Of a stretch of 57,829 nt of DNA, positions 36,632-45,292 are shown piece by piece. How positions within the stretch are numbered: position 1 is the stretch's first letter; each line of letters begins with the position of its first letter. Location of the stretch: positions 1 through 57,829 of the forward strand of contig JAEUPP010000025.1 of the NCBI GenBank assembly GCA_016790075.1, written 5' to 3'. The notes beneath the pieces were generated by a model. The model was given only the letters and a program-made list of their open reading frames with translations. It made no database searches and had not been told where the DNA came from. A program made the translations under genes and the position numbers. The DNA is from Rhodanobacteraceae bacterium (GTDB lineage: Bacteria > Pseudomonadota > Gammaproteobacteria > Xanthomonadales > Rhodanobacteraceae).

Positions 36632-37027
36632 ATGTCGCTGATCACCACTCCGATTTCCCACGGCGAATTGATCGACAAGATCACGATACTTGAGATCAAG
36701 TCCGAGCAGATCACCGATCCGGCCAAGCTGGCGAACGTGCGCAAGGAACTCGACCTGCTGCAGCAGGTCTGGCGCAACGACGCGGCGGCGGCTGTCGACA
36801 TCGATGCGGAGCGCTCCCGGCTCAAGGCCGTCAATCAGGCTCTCTGGGATATTGAAGACCGCATACGCCTCAAGGAAAAAGCGCAGGCGTTTGATACAGA
36901 GTTTGTGGAACTCGCACGCGCCGTGTATTTCCAGAATGATGATCGTGCCGCGATCAAGCGCGAGATCAACCTGAAGCTAGGCTCGCAGCTCATCGAAGAA
37001 AAGTCCTACCAGAACTACAAGGCCTGA
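36632..37027 (+). CDS. DUF6165 family protein
   Basis: The gene starts at the ATG at 36632 (131 residues; MSLITTPISHGELIDKITIL); the longer open frame runs through tRNA-Ser and is not real. The protein is helical and charged, with KITILEIKSEQITDPAKL and the C-terminal REINLKLGSQLIEEKSY, which I recognise as the DUF6165 pattern often found beside LPS-core genes. It converges on the heptosyltransferase gene 12 bp away. Function unknown. Confidence 0.8.
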   Translation: MSLITTPISHGELIDKITILEIKSEQITDPAKLANVRKELDLLQQVWRNDAAAAVDIDAERSRLKAVNQALWDIEDRIRLKEKAQAFDTEFVELARAVYFQNDDRAAIKREINLKLGSQLIEEKSYQNYKA

Positions 37028-37039
37028 GGCGTGGCAGTG

Positions 37040-38101
37040 TCAGCGCTGGACGCGTGTTGAGGCGAAGGCGTCGAAGCGTTCGATGACGGCCTCGGTCTCG
37101 ATAAGGTCCATTACGCCTGGGTGTTCGATCTTCGTGCCCCAGCGCAGCTCACTCGCCGGTTTGCCACGGAACCGGCGCGCCGCGGCGTCGTAGCGATCGA
37201 CGCACCAGCGTCGCTCGGAATAGGGGCCGGACCGCTGCGGATTGCTCGCCGCATGCAGGCCGAGCACGGCCGTTCCCATGGCGTTGGCGAGATGCATGGG
37301 TCCCGAGTCTGGTGTCAGAACCAGATCGGCGCGACGCAGCAGGGCGAGCAGCTGTTTGAGCGTGTCCTTGCCGATCAGATCAAGCGCTGAACAACGGCGC
37401 AGCTGCTGCACGATGCGGTCGCCGAACTCGCGCTCGTAGGTGCTGGGACCGCCACAGAGCGCGACGCGCCATCCGCGCTGTGCTGCGTGGTCCATTACCG
37501 CGGCATAGCGCTCCGGGCGCCAGTTGCGCAGGGCATGGCTGGAGCAGGGGCTCACGATCAACGTGGGTTCGTTGCCGGGCAGATGCTGTTCGGCGAACAC
37601 GGCCGCCGATTCCGGAATCGGCAAATCCCAGCGCACGGCATCCTGCCGCAGCCCTAGCGGTTCGACGAAGCTGCCGATGGCGTCAAGCACATGCTCGCCA
37701 CTGCGCGCGGGAATGCGTTCGTTGACGAATAACCCATGCAGATCGCGCGCGCGCGCCGCGTCGTAGCCGATGCGGCGTCGCGCCCGCACCAGCGCGCTCA
37801 GCAGGTTCGAGCGCAGCGCAACTTGCATATGCAGCAGCACGTCGAAGCGGCGGCCGCCCAGTGCACGGCGTACTGCGCGATAGCCCTCCCAGCCTTTTGA
37901 CTTGTCGAAAACAATGAACTCGACACCGGGCAGGTCACCGACGAGCTTGTGTTCCAGTTTGCCGATGATCCAGGTCAGTGTTGTGGCCGGCCACGATGCC
38001 TGCAGGGTGCGGACCAGTGGTACGACATGGCTTACGTCGCCCAGCGCAGAGGTACGTAGCAGGCACAGGGAGGCGGGAGGCGTTGCTGCCTTTGCGGACA
38101 T
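37040..38101 (-). CDS. Glycosyltransferase family 9 (ADP-heptose:LPS heptosyltransferase-like)
   Basis: The 353-residue protein starts near 38101 (an adjacent Met two codons upstream is possible; the 600-residue frame is not credible). GT9 features are LLRTSALGDVSHVVPLVRTL at the N-terminus, SPCSSHALRNWRPERYAAVM in the middle, and the nucleotide-sugar site ADLVLTPDSGPMHLANAMGTAVLGLHA. It should add heptose, or a related sugar, to inner-core LPS at the cytoplasmic membrane face. It is divergent from kdkA with 63 bp between. Confidence 0.9.
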   Translation of the reverse strand: MSAKAATPPASLCLLRTSALGDVSHVVPLVRTLQASWPATTLTWIIGKLEHKLVGDLPGVEFIVFDKSKGWEGYRAVRRALGGRRFDVLLHMQVALRSNLLSALVRARRRIGYDAARARDLHGLFVNERIPARSGEHVLDAIGSFVEPLGLRQDAVRWDLPIPESAAVFAEQHLPGNEPTLIVSPCSSHALRNWRPERYAAVMDHAAQRGWRVALCGGPSTYEREFGDRIVQQLRRCSALDLIGKDTLKQLLALLRRADLVLTPDSGPMHLANAMGTAVLGLHAASNPQRSGPYSERRWCVDRYDAAARRFRGKPASELRWGTKIEHPGVMDLIETEAVIERFDAFASTRVQR

Positions 38102-38164
38102 GGGGATTGCTAGAATGCCTTGACTGGAAAGGAGGGGCGAGCGCGACGAGTCGCGACGCGGGTG

Positions 38165-38959
38165 ATGGACGAAGCAATTCTGAAGACCAGCAGCGCCGGC
38201 GCGATTCTCTGCGACGCATCGATTGCGGCACAAGTCGGCGACGACTGGTTCGATCCGTTGTACTGGCAGGTTGGCGCCGTTGCAGGCGGGCGCGGTAGCG
38301 CCTGGCGGGTGCAGACGCCCGCGGGGGCTGCTGTATTGCGGCACTATCGCCGCGGCGGCGCCATAGCGCGCCTGCTCGGCGACCGCTACTGGTGGCAGCA
38401 GGCCGAGCGTACCCGGCCGTTTGCCGAGTTTCGTCTGTTGCAGCGGCTGCAGTCGTTGTGCCTGCCGGCACCACAGCCGCTGGCGGCACGTTATCAACGC
38501 GGCCAATTTTTCTATCGCGCTGACCTCCTGACCCGGCTTGTCGCCAATGCGGCCACCCTGGCTGAGCGGCTGGCTGCGGGCCGCGCCGACGCCGCGGCGA
38601 TGCAGCGCGTGGGAGCAACGATAGCCCGATTCCACGCCGCCGGCGTATGGCATGCGGATCTGAACGCCCATAATGTGCTGCTGGTGGATACGACCGAAAG
38701 CGCTCCGTCGGCGGCACCTCACGCAGCTCTGCGTGTCTATCTGATCGACTTCGATCGCGGCGAGCTGCGCGCAGGCGCCGGCGACTGGCCCGAGCAGAAC
38801 CTGGCGCGCTTGCGTCGCTCGCTGCTCAAACTCGGCGCTGCCGCCGATGGCGAGGCGGTATTCGAGCGCGCACTGTGGCAACCCTTGCGTGTCGGTTATC
38901 TGACCGCACGTCAGCAGGCGGACATGGATGCGGCCGGTGCCGCGGGAACGCTCACATGA
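38165..38959 (+). CDS. kdkA: 3-deoxy-D-manno-octulosonic acid (Kdo) kinase
   Basis: The 264-residue protein has the Kdo-kinase/RIO-like active site HADLNAHNVLL and the metal-binding LIDFDRGEL; upstream are WRVQTPAGAAVLRHYRRGG and ARLLGDRYWW. KdkA phosphorylates Kdo at O-4 in strains whose lipid A carries a single Kdo, as in Xanthomonas and Haemophilus relatives. The start is uncertain: an AGGAGG at about 38130 suits a start earlier than 38165, and TTG at 38120 and GTG at 38162 are in frame. The stop overlaps the next gene (ATGA). Confidence 0.88.
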   Translation: MDEAILKTSSAGAILCDASIAAQVGDDWFDPLYWQVGAVAGGRGSAWRVQTPAGAAVLRHYRRGGAIARLLGDRYWWQQAERTRPFAEFRLLQRLQSLCLPAPQPLAARYQRGQFFYRADLLTRLVANAATLAERLAAGRADAAAMQRVGATIARFHAAGVWHADLNAHNVLLVDTTESAPSAAPHAALRVYLIDFDRGELRAGAGDWPEQNLARLRRSLLKLGAAADGEAVFERALWQPLRVGYLTARQQADMDAAGAAGTLT

Positions 38960-39732
38960 CCTTGACGCTACAGTTTCTTGGCGTGGGTTCCTCGCAGGCG
39001 GTAGAGCTCGGTTCCTCGGGGGCCGTGCTCGAACGCGAGGGTGAGCCCTTGCTGTTGATCGACTGTGGGCCCGAGACGCTGACCCGCTATCTCGATCGCT
39101 ATGGCCGCGTGCCGCAGGCTATCTATGTCACGCACACGCATTTTGATCACGTCGGTGGTTTCGAGCGCCTGTTCACCAAGGTCTATTTCGATGCGGCGCT
39201 GCGTGGCCGCGTACGCGTGTTCACGCATGCGGCGCTGGTGCCACTGTTGCAGACCCGTGTCGCGGACTATCCGAACGTGCTCGCCGAAGGCGGCGCCAAC
39301 TTCTGGGATGCGTTCCAGCTGACGCCGGTGACGCGCGGTTTCTGGCTGCAGGATCTGTGGTTCGACACCTTCCCCGTGCGCCACCATGCACCGGAGACCG
39401 CGTTTGCGCTTGCGCTGCGTGGCAGTTTCGTCTGGACCGGCGATACGCGGCCTGTGCCGGAAATGCTGACCCGTTATGCAGCAGCGGGTGAACTGGTTGC
39501 TCACGACTGTGGCCTCGTGGGCAACCCTTCGCATACAGGTATTGACGATATCGAGCGCGAATACCCCGCCGAGTTGCGCACGCGTCTGGTGCTATATCAC
39601 TACGGCAGCGCAGCCGATGGCGCCGCCCTCGCGGCGCGCGGCTATCGGATCGCACGCGCCGGTGAACGCATAGTCCTGCATGCCGCGGCAGTGCCGTCGC
39701 GTGCCGTCGAAACCAGTCTGCGGGCTGTGTAG
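38956..39732 (+). CDS. MBL-fold metallo-hydrolase (ribonuclease Z-like)
   Basis: The 258-residue metallo-beta-lactamase-fold enzyme has THTHFDHVGGFERLF, FPVRHHAPETAFAL, WTGDTRPVPEM and the late His in VLYHYGS, so the dinuclear zinc site looks complete. The substrate is not recognisable. It overlaps kdkA by 4 nt upstream and moaA by 1 nt downstream (TAGTG), which links LPS and molybdopterin genes in one transcript. Confidence 0.82.
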   Translation: MTLTLQFLGVGSSQAVELGSSGAVLEREGEPLLLIDCGPETLTRYLDRYGRVPQAIYVTHTHFDHVGGFERLFTKVYFDAALRGRVRVFTHAALVPLLQTRVADYPNVLAEGGANFWDAFQLTPVTRGFWLQDLWFDTFPVRHHAPETAFALALRGSFVWTGDTRPVPEMLTRYAAAGELVAHDCGLVGNPSHTGIDDIEREYPAELRTRLVLYHYGSAADGAALAARGYRIARAGERIVLHAAAVPSRAVETSLRAV

Positions 39733-40778
39733 TGGCTGCCCCGATTCCCTTGACCCTGGTCGAGGCGCCGCCGGCTGATCGCTGGCAGCGCCGCCTCACT
39801 GACCTGCGCATTTCGGTAGTTGATCGCTGCAATTTCCGTTGCCCCTATTGCTTGCCGGAAGATCAGTACCCCGAACATCACGCGTTTCTCGACAAGCAGG
39901 CGCGGCTTTCGTTCGAGGAGATCGAACGCCTTGCCCGCGTATTCGCCGGACTCGGTGTACGCAAGCTCCGGCTGACGGGTGGTGAGCCGCTGCTGCGCCG
40001 TGATCTGCCGTTGCTGGTCAGCTGGCTGGCACAGATTCCAGGCATCGACGACATTGCGCTGACCACCAATGGCACCTTGCTGCCGCGCCTGGCCGCGCCC
40101 CTGCGCCAGGCAGGACTGGGCCGCATCACGCTGAGCGTGGACAGCCTCGATCCGGTGATCTATCGCCAGTTGTCGGGCCATCGCGGCGAGGTCGCTGAGG
40201 TGCTGGCGGCGATTGCTGCAGCCGAAGAAAACGGATTTGGCGCGCTCAAGATCAACAGCGTCGTGATGCGTGACATCAACGATGCGGGGGTGCTCGATCT
40301 TGTCGCCCACTTCCGCGGTACGCCGCATGTGCTGCGTTTTATCGAATACATGGATGTCGGCACGCTCAACGGCTGGCAGCGCGATCGTGTCGTGCCGACA
40401 GCTGAACTGCTTGCGCGCATCACCGCACGCTGGCCGCTGGAGCCGGTAGCCCGCCTTACGCGACACGACGTGGCCGAACGCTATCGCTTCATCGACGGCG
40501 GCGGTGAGATCGGTTTCATCAGTTCGGTCAGTGCGCCGTTCTGCGGCGACTGTACGCGGGCGCGCCTGTCGGCCGACGGCAAGCTCTATACCTGTCTGTT
40601 TGCGAGTGAAGGCTATGATCTGCGCGCGCTGTTGCGTGGCGGCGCTGACGATGCCTCACTTGCCGCGGCAATAGCCCAGCGCTGGCAGGCACGTGACGAT
40701 CGCTATAGCGAGCGTCGTGCCGAACTCCGCGCCAGCGGCAATGACTCGCGTGTCGAAATGTTTGCGATTGGAGGATGA
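39732..40778 (+). CDS. moaA: GTP 3',8-cyclase MoaA
   Basis: The 348-residue radical-SAM enzyme starts with GTG overlapping the previous stop. The N-terminal [4Fe-4S] site is CNFRCPYC; the C-terminal cluster uses CGDC and a Cys 14 residues later (LYTCLF). [11 protein letters not shown] is the SAM-binding GGE motif. It converts GTP to 3',8-cyclo-GTP, the first step of molybdopterin synthesis. The usual C-terminal Gly-Gly tail is present as AIGG. Confidence 0.97.
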   Translation: MAAPIPLTLVEAPPADRWQRRLTDLRISVVDRCNFRCPYCLPEDQYPEHHAFLDKQARLSFEEIERLARVFAGLGVRKLRLTGGEPLLRRDLPLLVSWLAQIPGIDDIALTTNGTLLPRLAAPLRQAGLGRITLSVDSLDPVIYRQLSGHRGEVAEVLAAIAAAEENGFGALKINSVVMRDINDAGVLDLVAHFRGTPHVLRFIEYMDVGTLNGWQRDRVVPTAELLARITARWPLEPVARLTRHDVAERYRFIDGGGEIGFISSVSAPFCGDCTRARLSADGKLYTCLFASEGYDLRALLRGGADDASLAAAIAQRWQARDDRYSERRAELRASGNDSRVEMFAIGG

Positions 40779-40779
40779 G

Positions 40780-41274
40780 GTGGAGCCCGAAGGATTGAGC
40801 CATATCGACCCAAGCGGAAGACCGCGCATGGTGGACGTCGCCGCAAAAAGCGCCAGCCTGCGTCAGGCGGTGGCCCAGGCCATAGTGCGTTTTCCGCCCG
40901 ATGTCGCGGCGGAACTGCAGCGTACCGGTCTGCGCGGCAAGAAAGGCGCTATTGTGGACACCGCCATCGTCGCCGGCACGATGGCCGCCAAGCGCACACA
41001 CGAGCTGATTCCGTTCTGCCATCCGCTGGCGCTGGAGCGCTGCAATTTTTCCGTCGAGTTCGTGTCTGCCACCGAACTCTGTATCCGCTGCGAAGTCGGC
41101 ATTACGCACAAGACAGGGGTCGAGATGGAAGCGCTGACCGGTGCCAGCGTTGCCGCTCTGACGGTCTACGACATGTGCAAGGCGCTAAGCCATGAAATCA
41201 TCATCGGCGAGGTGTCGCTGTTGCAAAAGTCGGGTGGCAAGCGTGACTTCGGCATGGACCGCTCGCAGGAGTGA
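40780..41274 (+). CDS. moaC: Cyclic pyranopterin monophosphate synthase MoaC
   Basis: I choose the GTG at 40780, 1 nt after the moaA stop, because GGAGG at 40770-40774 serves it (164 residues). [47 protein letters not shown] and [23 protein letters not shown] are the MoaC signatures with active-site Lys and His. It completes pyranopterin formation from MoaA's product. Confidence 0.96.
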   Translation: MEPEGLSHIDPSGRPRMVDVAAKSASLRQAVAQAIVRFPPDVAAELQRTGLRGKKGAIVDTAIVAGTMAAKRTHELIPFCHPLALERCNFSVEFVSATELCIRCEVGITHKTGVEMEALTGASVAALTVYDMCKALSHEIIIGEVSLLQKSGGKRDFGMDRSQE

Positions 41275-41276
41275 AC

Positions 41277-41522
41277 ATGGCCCGACACTACCGTCTGCTG
41301 TATTTCGCCTCGCTGCGCGACCGCACCGGTTGCGACGGCGAGACCTTCAGCTCGACTGCAACCCAGCCGCGCGACCTCTATGCGCAGGTCGCACAGCATC
41401 ATGGCATTACCCTCGCCGCCGAACGCCTGCGTGTTGCCATCAACGGCGAATTCGCGGACTGGAACCACGCCTTGCAGGATGGCGATGAAGTCGTATTCCT
41501 GCCGCCGGTGTCAGGCGGATGA
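41277..41522 (+). CDS. moaD: Molybdopterin synthase sulfur carrier subunit MoaD
   Basis: The 81-residue ubiquitin-like protein ends FLPPVSGG, the Gly-Gly that is thiocarboxylated. The ATG at 41277 has CAGGAG 5 nt upstream and is preferred to the GTG at 41271. It lies between moaC and moaE with a 4-nt overlap on the moaE side. Confidence 0.93.
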   Translation: MARHYRLLYFASLRDRTGCDGETFSSTATQPRDLYAQVAQHHGITLAAERLRVAINGEFADWNHALQDGDEVVFLPPVSGG

Positions 41523-41953
41523 GCGCCTTCCGTCTGTCTGACCGGGAGCTCGACATGCGGGCGCTGGGGCAGGAGCTGGCCAGTCCGAGCGCGGGCGCCT
41601 GTGTCAGTTTTGAGGGCTGGGTACGCGACCGCAATGAAGGCAAGGGTGTGCTCCAGCTGGCGTATCAAGCTTATGCGCCGCTCGCACTGGCCGAGGGAGA
41701 ACGGATCATGGCCGAAGCGTTGGCGCAGTTTGCCATTGAGCGTGCGGTCTGCGTGCACCGCACCGGAGAACTCCGGATCGGCGACCTCGCGGTCTGGGTC
41801 GGCATCAGTGCCGCGCATCGCGACGCGGCGTTTGCCGCCTGCCGCTACGTGATCGACGAGATCAAGCGCCGGGTTCCGATCTGGAAGAACGAGTTCTATA
41901 GCGACGGTGCTTCGGGTTGGCTGCATCCCGACGGCAGTCCGGTACAGAGCTGA
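41519..41953 (+). CDS. moaE: Molybdopterin synthase catalytic subunit MoaE
   Basis: The 144-residue protein has GACVSFEGWVRDRNEG (GTVRxxNxG equivalent), LAYQAYAPLALAEGERIMAEAL and the C-terminal VPIWKNEFYSDGASGWL with the catalytic Lys. It binds MoaD and inserts both dithiolene sulfurs. No moaB/mog, moeA or moeB lies in the window. Confidence 0.95.
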   Translation: MSAFRLSDRELDMRALGQELASPSAGACVSFEGWVRDRNEGKGVLQLAYQAYAPLALAEGERIMAEALAQFAIERAVCVHRTGELRIGDLAVWVGISAAHRDAAFAACRYVIDEIKRRVPIWKNEFYSDGASGWLHPDGSPVQS

Positions 41954-42097
41954 ACCGCTGCGCAAGCGCTTGCCGGGCAGGCATTTGCGTCAGGGCGAGG
42001 CCGGGGGCGAGGCGTGTTCGGCTTGTTTGCGGCGGGGCTTCCTAGTATTCTCCGCGCCCCGCTTCAGGGCTCCACGGATGGGGTTGAGATGCGGGCT

Positions 42098-42190
42098 GGA
42101 GAGATGTCCGAGTGGTTGAAGGAGCACGCCTGGAAAGTGTGTATACGGCTTATCCCCGTATCGAGGGTTCGAATCCCTCTCTCTCCGCCA
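42098..42190 (+). tRNA. tRNA-Ser(GGA)
   Basis: 93-nt class II tRNA; acceptor GGAGAGA pairs with TCTCTCC, discriminator G, CCA encoded, anticodon loop CTGGAAA. Upstream a TAGTAT -10 (42043-42048) is followed by TCTCCGCGCCCC, the discriminator type shared with the other tRNA promoters; its -35 is poor. Confidence 0.97.
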
Positions 42191-42242
42191 GATTTCCTGT
42201 CATTGCCCGTGCGACGCGCCAGCGCCCAGGCATCGTTTTATG

Positions 42243-42351
42243 GCGACTCCGTCGGTCCTCTCGCGACGATAGCTTGCAAACCCCGCCAGGCCCGGAAGGG
42301 AGCAACGGTAGTGAGTGATTCGGGTGCCGGGATGTGGCTGGCGGAGTTGCC
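42243..42351 (+). ncRNA. ffs: Signal recognition particle 4.5S RNA (small bacterial type)
   Basis: The apical domain that binds Ffh is unmistakable: GCCAGGCCCGGAAGGGAGCA (42285-42304) with the GGAA tetraloop and asymmetric loop, followed by GTGCCGGGATGTGGCTGGC on the other arm. The closing stem pairs GGCGACTCCGTC (from 42242) with GGCGGAGTTGCC (to 42351), including two G-T pairs. The RNA targets ribosomes making membrane proteins. Ends are estimated from the stem to within a few bases. It follows tRNA-Ser(GGA) by about 52 nt and may share its transcript. Confidence 0.93.
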
Positions 42352-42377
42352 GCTCTGCTTCGGCTGATAGCCAGTAC

Positions 42378-42401
42378 GAAGCCGCCCTGCGGCGGGCTTC
42401 G
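42378..42401 (+). terminator. Hairpin downstream of the SRP RNA
   Basis: GAAGCCGCC, loop CTGC, GGCGGGCTTC forms a stem with one bulge. No T-run follows, so terminator function is tentative. The remaining 42402-42545 holds nothing I recognise before the helicase stop. Confidence 0.35.
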
Positions 42402-42545
42402 ATGGCGCCTTCGTTTCCCGTGCCCTTCAATGTCCGCTGCAGCCGGCGTATCCCAGGTGCGGCGCCAGGCGGACTTGTGCGCGTCGATAAACTCCCTTGG
42501 GGCATCAGCTGTCGCAAACCGTATGGGCGGGAACGGGGATATTGA

Positions 42546-45281
42546 TTAACTCCAGGCGGCGCTCATCAGCGTGGCGAGATCACGCCGCGACAATACTTCG
42601 GTAAATTCGCGCCAGTCCTTTTCCGGCGGCATCATGGTGCCGGTGTAGCGCAGGTCGAAACCCGTCGCGTTTTTCTGGGCGTTGATGTACTCGTCCAGCC
42701 GTTCGCCGAGCGTTTCGATGTCATCGATCCACTCGTCCTTGATAGTGTCCGGCAGCGAACCGAAGAGGTCGTAGCGGTTCTTCATGCGCTCGGACAGTCG
42801 CTCGTAAATCTTCTCGTCCACGGTTTGCTCGAATACGAGATTGAGCATGCCGACGGTCTCGCGTCGTTGCCCAAATCGCTTGATGCGGCCAATCCGCTGT
42901 TCGAGACGCGTGGGGTTCCACGGCAGGTCGACGTTGATCAACGTACCCAAGGTTTGCAGGTTCAAGCCTTCGCAAGCGGCATCGGTTGCCACCATGATGC
43001 GAATCTGGTGCTCAGCCACCATCCGCTTCAAGGTTTCGCGCTCGGCACTCACGCTGTCGCCGCGCTGATACAGACGACTGCGCCCCGCGCCCGCGTAAAG
43101 GCCGACAGCTTCTTCCGGGTAGCGGGCTGCCAGCGAGTCCGCCAGCCACTTCGCTGTGTCGTAGTACTGACTGAAGATGATGACGCCCGATCCCAGCCAT
43201 TTCTCCTTGTCGAGAAAGTGAACGACGGCCTCCATCTTCGGATCGGCTTCCAGTCGCTCAAGTCGAGTGATCAGGCGTTGCAGTACTTCGCGCTCTTCAC
43301 CTGTTTCGAGTTTGAGATCGATTTCCTGCTCTTCGTCTTTCTCGTGCTCGGCATCACCTTGCAGCAAGCGCCGTGCCGTCGCCAAGCCCGCGTGGATGCT
43401 GGAGCAAATACGCTGCTCCATCAGGTTCTTCATGAAGCCGCTGCCTTTGCCGCGTTTGGCCAGCGCCTTGCCGAAAGCGCGGGCTTCGCCATAGGCCAGC
43501 CGGAAGTCTTCCGGTGTGCGCAGCGCCTTGCCCTCGAACAAGGCATCGAAGGCGCGTTGTTCCGATACTTGACCGCGTTCCGGATGCACGTCCACGCCGA
43601 CGTGAGCCAGTAGCCCCGCATCTTCGAGCTGCTGGCGTTTGCGCAGCACAACATGGCGCACCAGTGGGTTCTCGCGCTGGAACAGCGTGGCACCTGAAAG
43701 GCGGCGCTCCAGTTCCTCCTCCAGAATCTCGCGCGTCTCTTCCGTCAGATCGGCCAGCGAACGGTTGGTTTGCCACTCGCCGTTCTGCAATCCCAGATCC
43801 TGCCGGATAGCGGAGAACACGTGCCGGGCGTGAGGCTCGCTGGTTGATTCCGTGCGCGGCAGCGGTGATCGCAGTAGCTCCCAGGCATGATCCAAGGTTT
43901 CAACCTCAACGCGGCCGGCAAGGATTTCGAGCACATCATCGGGCCGGTGCCACGGAGCAAGGTCATGGCCTAGCACGAATCGGCCCGGGCCTTGGTGCAG
44001 GATGCCCAGCAAGTCCCATAGATCGGCCGGGTTGGTCTGGATCGGTGTAGCTGTGCCCAGCAGCACGTGATCGGCACGCGCGGCGATTTCTCGCATGAAG
44101 GCCAGCAGCTCGTTTGGTGTCCCGGCCTCCTTGCCGAAGCCCTGGCGGGTTCGGGCCTTGTGCGCTTCGTCGAGAATTACCACGCCGAAGCGCATACCGA
44201 GCAGATGCTGCTTTTCCAGCGAGTCGCGCATCATCAAGCCGGTGGAGACAATACCGATGCGCAGCGGGCAACGGGCGACGTGCTCGCGCCCCGCAGGCGA
44301 CAGCACTCGCTCGTCCGCATCCAGCCAGACTTTGCCCACGCTATCCCAGCGCGCAGTCGGGATGCCCAGCTTGTCCAGCATCTCGGTTTGCCATTGTTCG
44401 GTCAGTGTGGCCGGGGCAAAGATCACGACTGGGCGGCGTGGCCCATGGTCCTTGTCGGATAACAGGCAGAGCGTCAGCGCGGCCGTGGCCAGCGACAGCG
44501 TCTTGCCCAGTCCGACTTCGTCGGCCAATAGCAGGCGTACCGTGCCGTATAGTCGCTGATGGCGCAGACACTCGGTCAGAAACCCTTGCTGCCACGGCTG
44601 CAGCTGTTGGCCTTCGCGATACAGCGGCGATTCAATCAGCGCCGCAGGCGCAAGGTTTTCGCCATCCTCAATGTCGATGAATTCGATCTCGCGCCGATAA
44701 CCGCGCCGGCGCACCTCGCGGATCACAGCCTGAGGCAGTGGTTTTGCGGCGTTCCAGAGAAAGTCGAATTCTTCTTCGATCCACGCTATCCCTTCCGGGG
44801 AATCGTCTTCCCACAGGATTTCGTAGTGGCGCTGCCAGCCGCTGCGCGTTTCGTTCATTGAGCCGATGAAGCCCAGCCTGCGGCCATCCCCCAGGGTCAT
44901 CACACCGGCCTTGCCATGCACAAAACCGCAGATGTCGTCCGGTGCGATACGCACGGCCTGCCCATGCGTGGCGAGGAAGGCGTCGAGCCGCCGATAGCGT
45001 TCGCGGTTCAGCAAAGCCTCGGCCTCCAGGGCGCGCTCGTTCCAGCGGCCGAGCATCTTGCTCTCACGCAGTTGCGCCACTTTCAGGTCATCCGGGTGGA
45101 TGTCCACATTGCAGACGATCTTGACCTCGGGGATGTGCTCCAGCGCCTCGCCAGCCACTTCGAACAACGAGCTGGTGAAGTAACCCGCAATGCGCTTGTA
45201 GCTACGTGCTCCGGCCAGATGCTGCATCAGGAAACTGGCATCCAGCCGATGGGTACGCGAAGAGAAGCGCCGTAGGCTCAT
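42546..45281 (-). CDS. SNF2/DEAD-like helicase with N-terminal phospholipase-D-like domain (defence operon)
   Basis: The 911-residue protein joins an N-terminal PLD-like half-site (HGK at 122-124, then GSMNET at 140-145) to a superfamily 2 motor: ADEVGLGKT (253-261), DEAH (371-374), TATPIQTN, and in the second half IIFSQYYDTA, TDAACEGLNLQ and RIGRIKRFGQ. Only one HxK is present, so two subunits would be needed for a full PLD nuclease site. It is the helicase of the helicase-methylase-ATPase system and the last gene of the operon, 11 nt after the methyltransferase stop. It probably translocates on DNA and cleaves or remodels foreign DNA; that is inference. Confidence 0.9.
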   Translation of the reverse strand: MSLRRFSSRTHRLDASFLMQHLAGARSYKRIAGYFTSSLFEVAGEALEHIPEVKIVCNVDIHPDDLKVAQLRESKMLGRWNERALEAEALLNRERYRRLDAFLATHGQAVRIAPDDICGFVHGKAGVMTLGDGRRLGFIGSMNETRSGWQRHYEILWEDDSPEGIAWIEEEFDFLWNAAKPLPQAVIREVRRRGYRREIEFIDIEDGENLAPAALIESPLYREGQQLQPWQQGFLTECLRHQRLYGTVRLLLADEVGLGKTLSLATAALTLCLLSDKDHGPRRPVVIFAPATLTEQWQTEMLDKLGIPTARWDSVGKVWLDADERVLSPAGREHVARCPLRIGIVSTGLMMRDSLEKQHLLGMRFGVVILDEAHKARTRQGFGKEAGTPNELLAFMREIAARADHVLLGTATPIQTNPADLWDLLGILHQGPGRFVLGHDLAPWHRPDDVLEILAGRVEVETLDHAWELLRSPLPRTESTSEPHARHVFSAIRQDLGLQNGEWQTNRSLADLTEETREILEEELERRLSGATLFQRENPLVRHVVLRKRQQLEDAGLLAHVGVDVHPERGQVSEQRAFDALFEGKALRTPEDFRLAYGEARAFGKALAKRGKGSGFMKNLMEQRICSSIHAGLATARRLLQGDAEHEKDEEQEIDLKLETGEEREVLQRLITRLERLEADPKMEAVVHFLDKEKWLGSGVIIFSQYYDTAKWLADSLAARYPEEAVGLYAGAGRSRLYQRGDSVSAERETLKRMVAEHQIRIMVATDAACEGLNLQTLGTLINVDLPWNPTRLEQRIGRIKRFGQRRETVGMLNLVFEQTVDEKIYERLSERMKNRYDLFGSLPDTIKDEWIDDIETLGERLDEYINAQKNATGFDLRYTGTMMPPEKDWREFTEVLSRRDLATLMSAAWS

Positions 45282-45292
45282 TTCTGGCGGCC

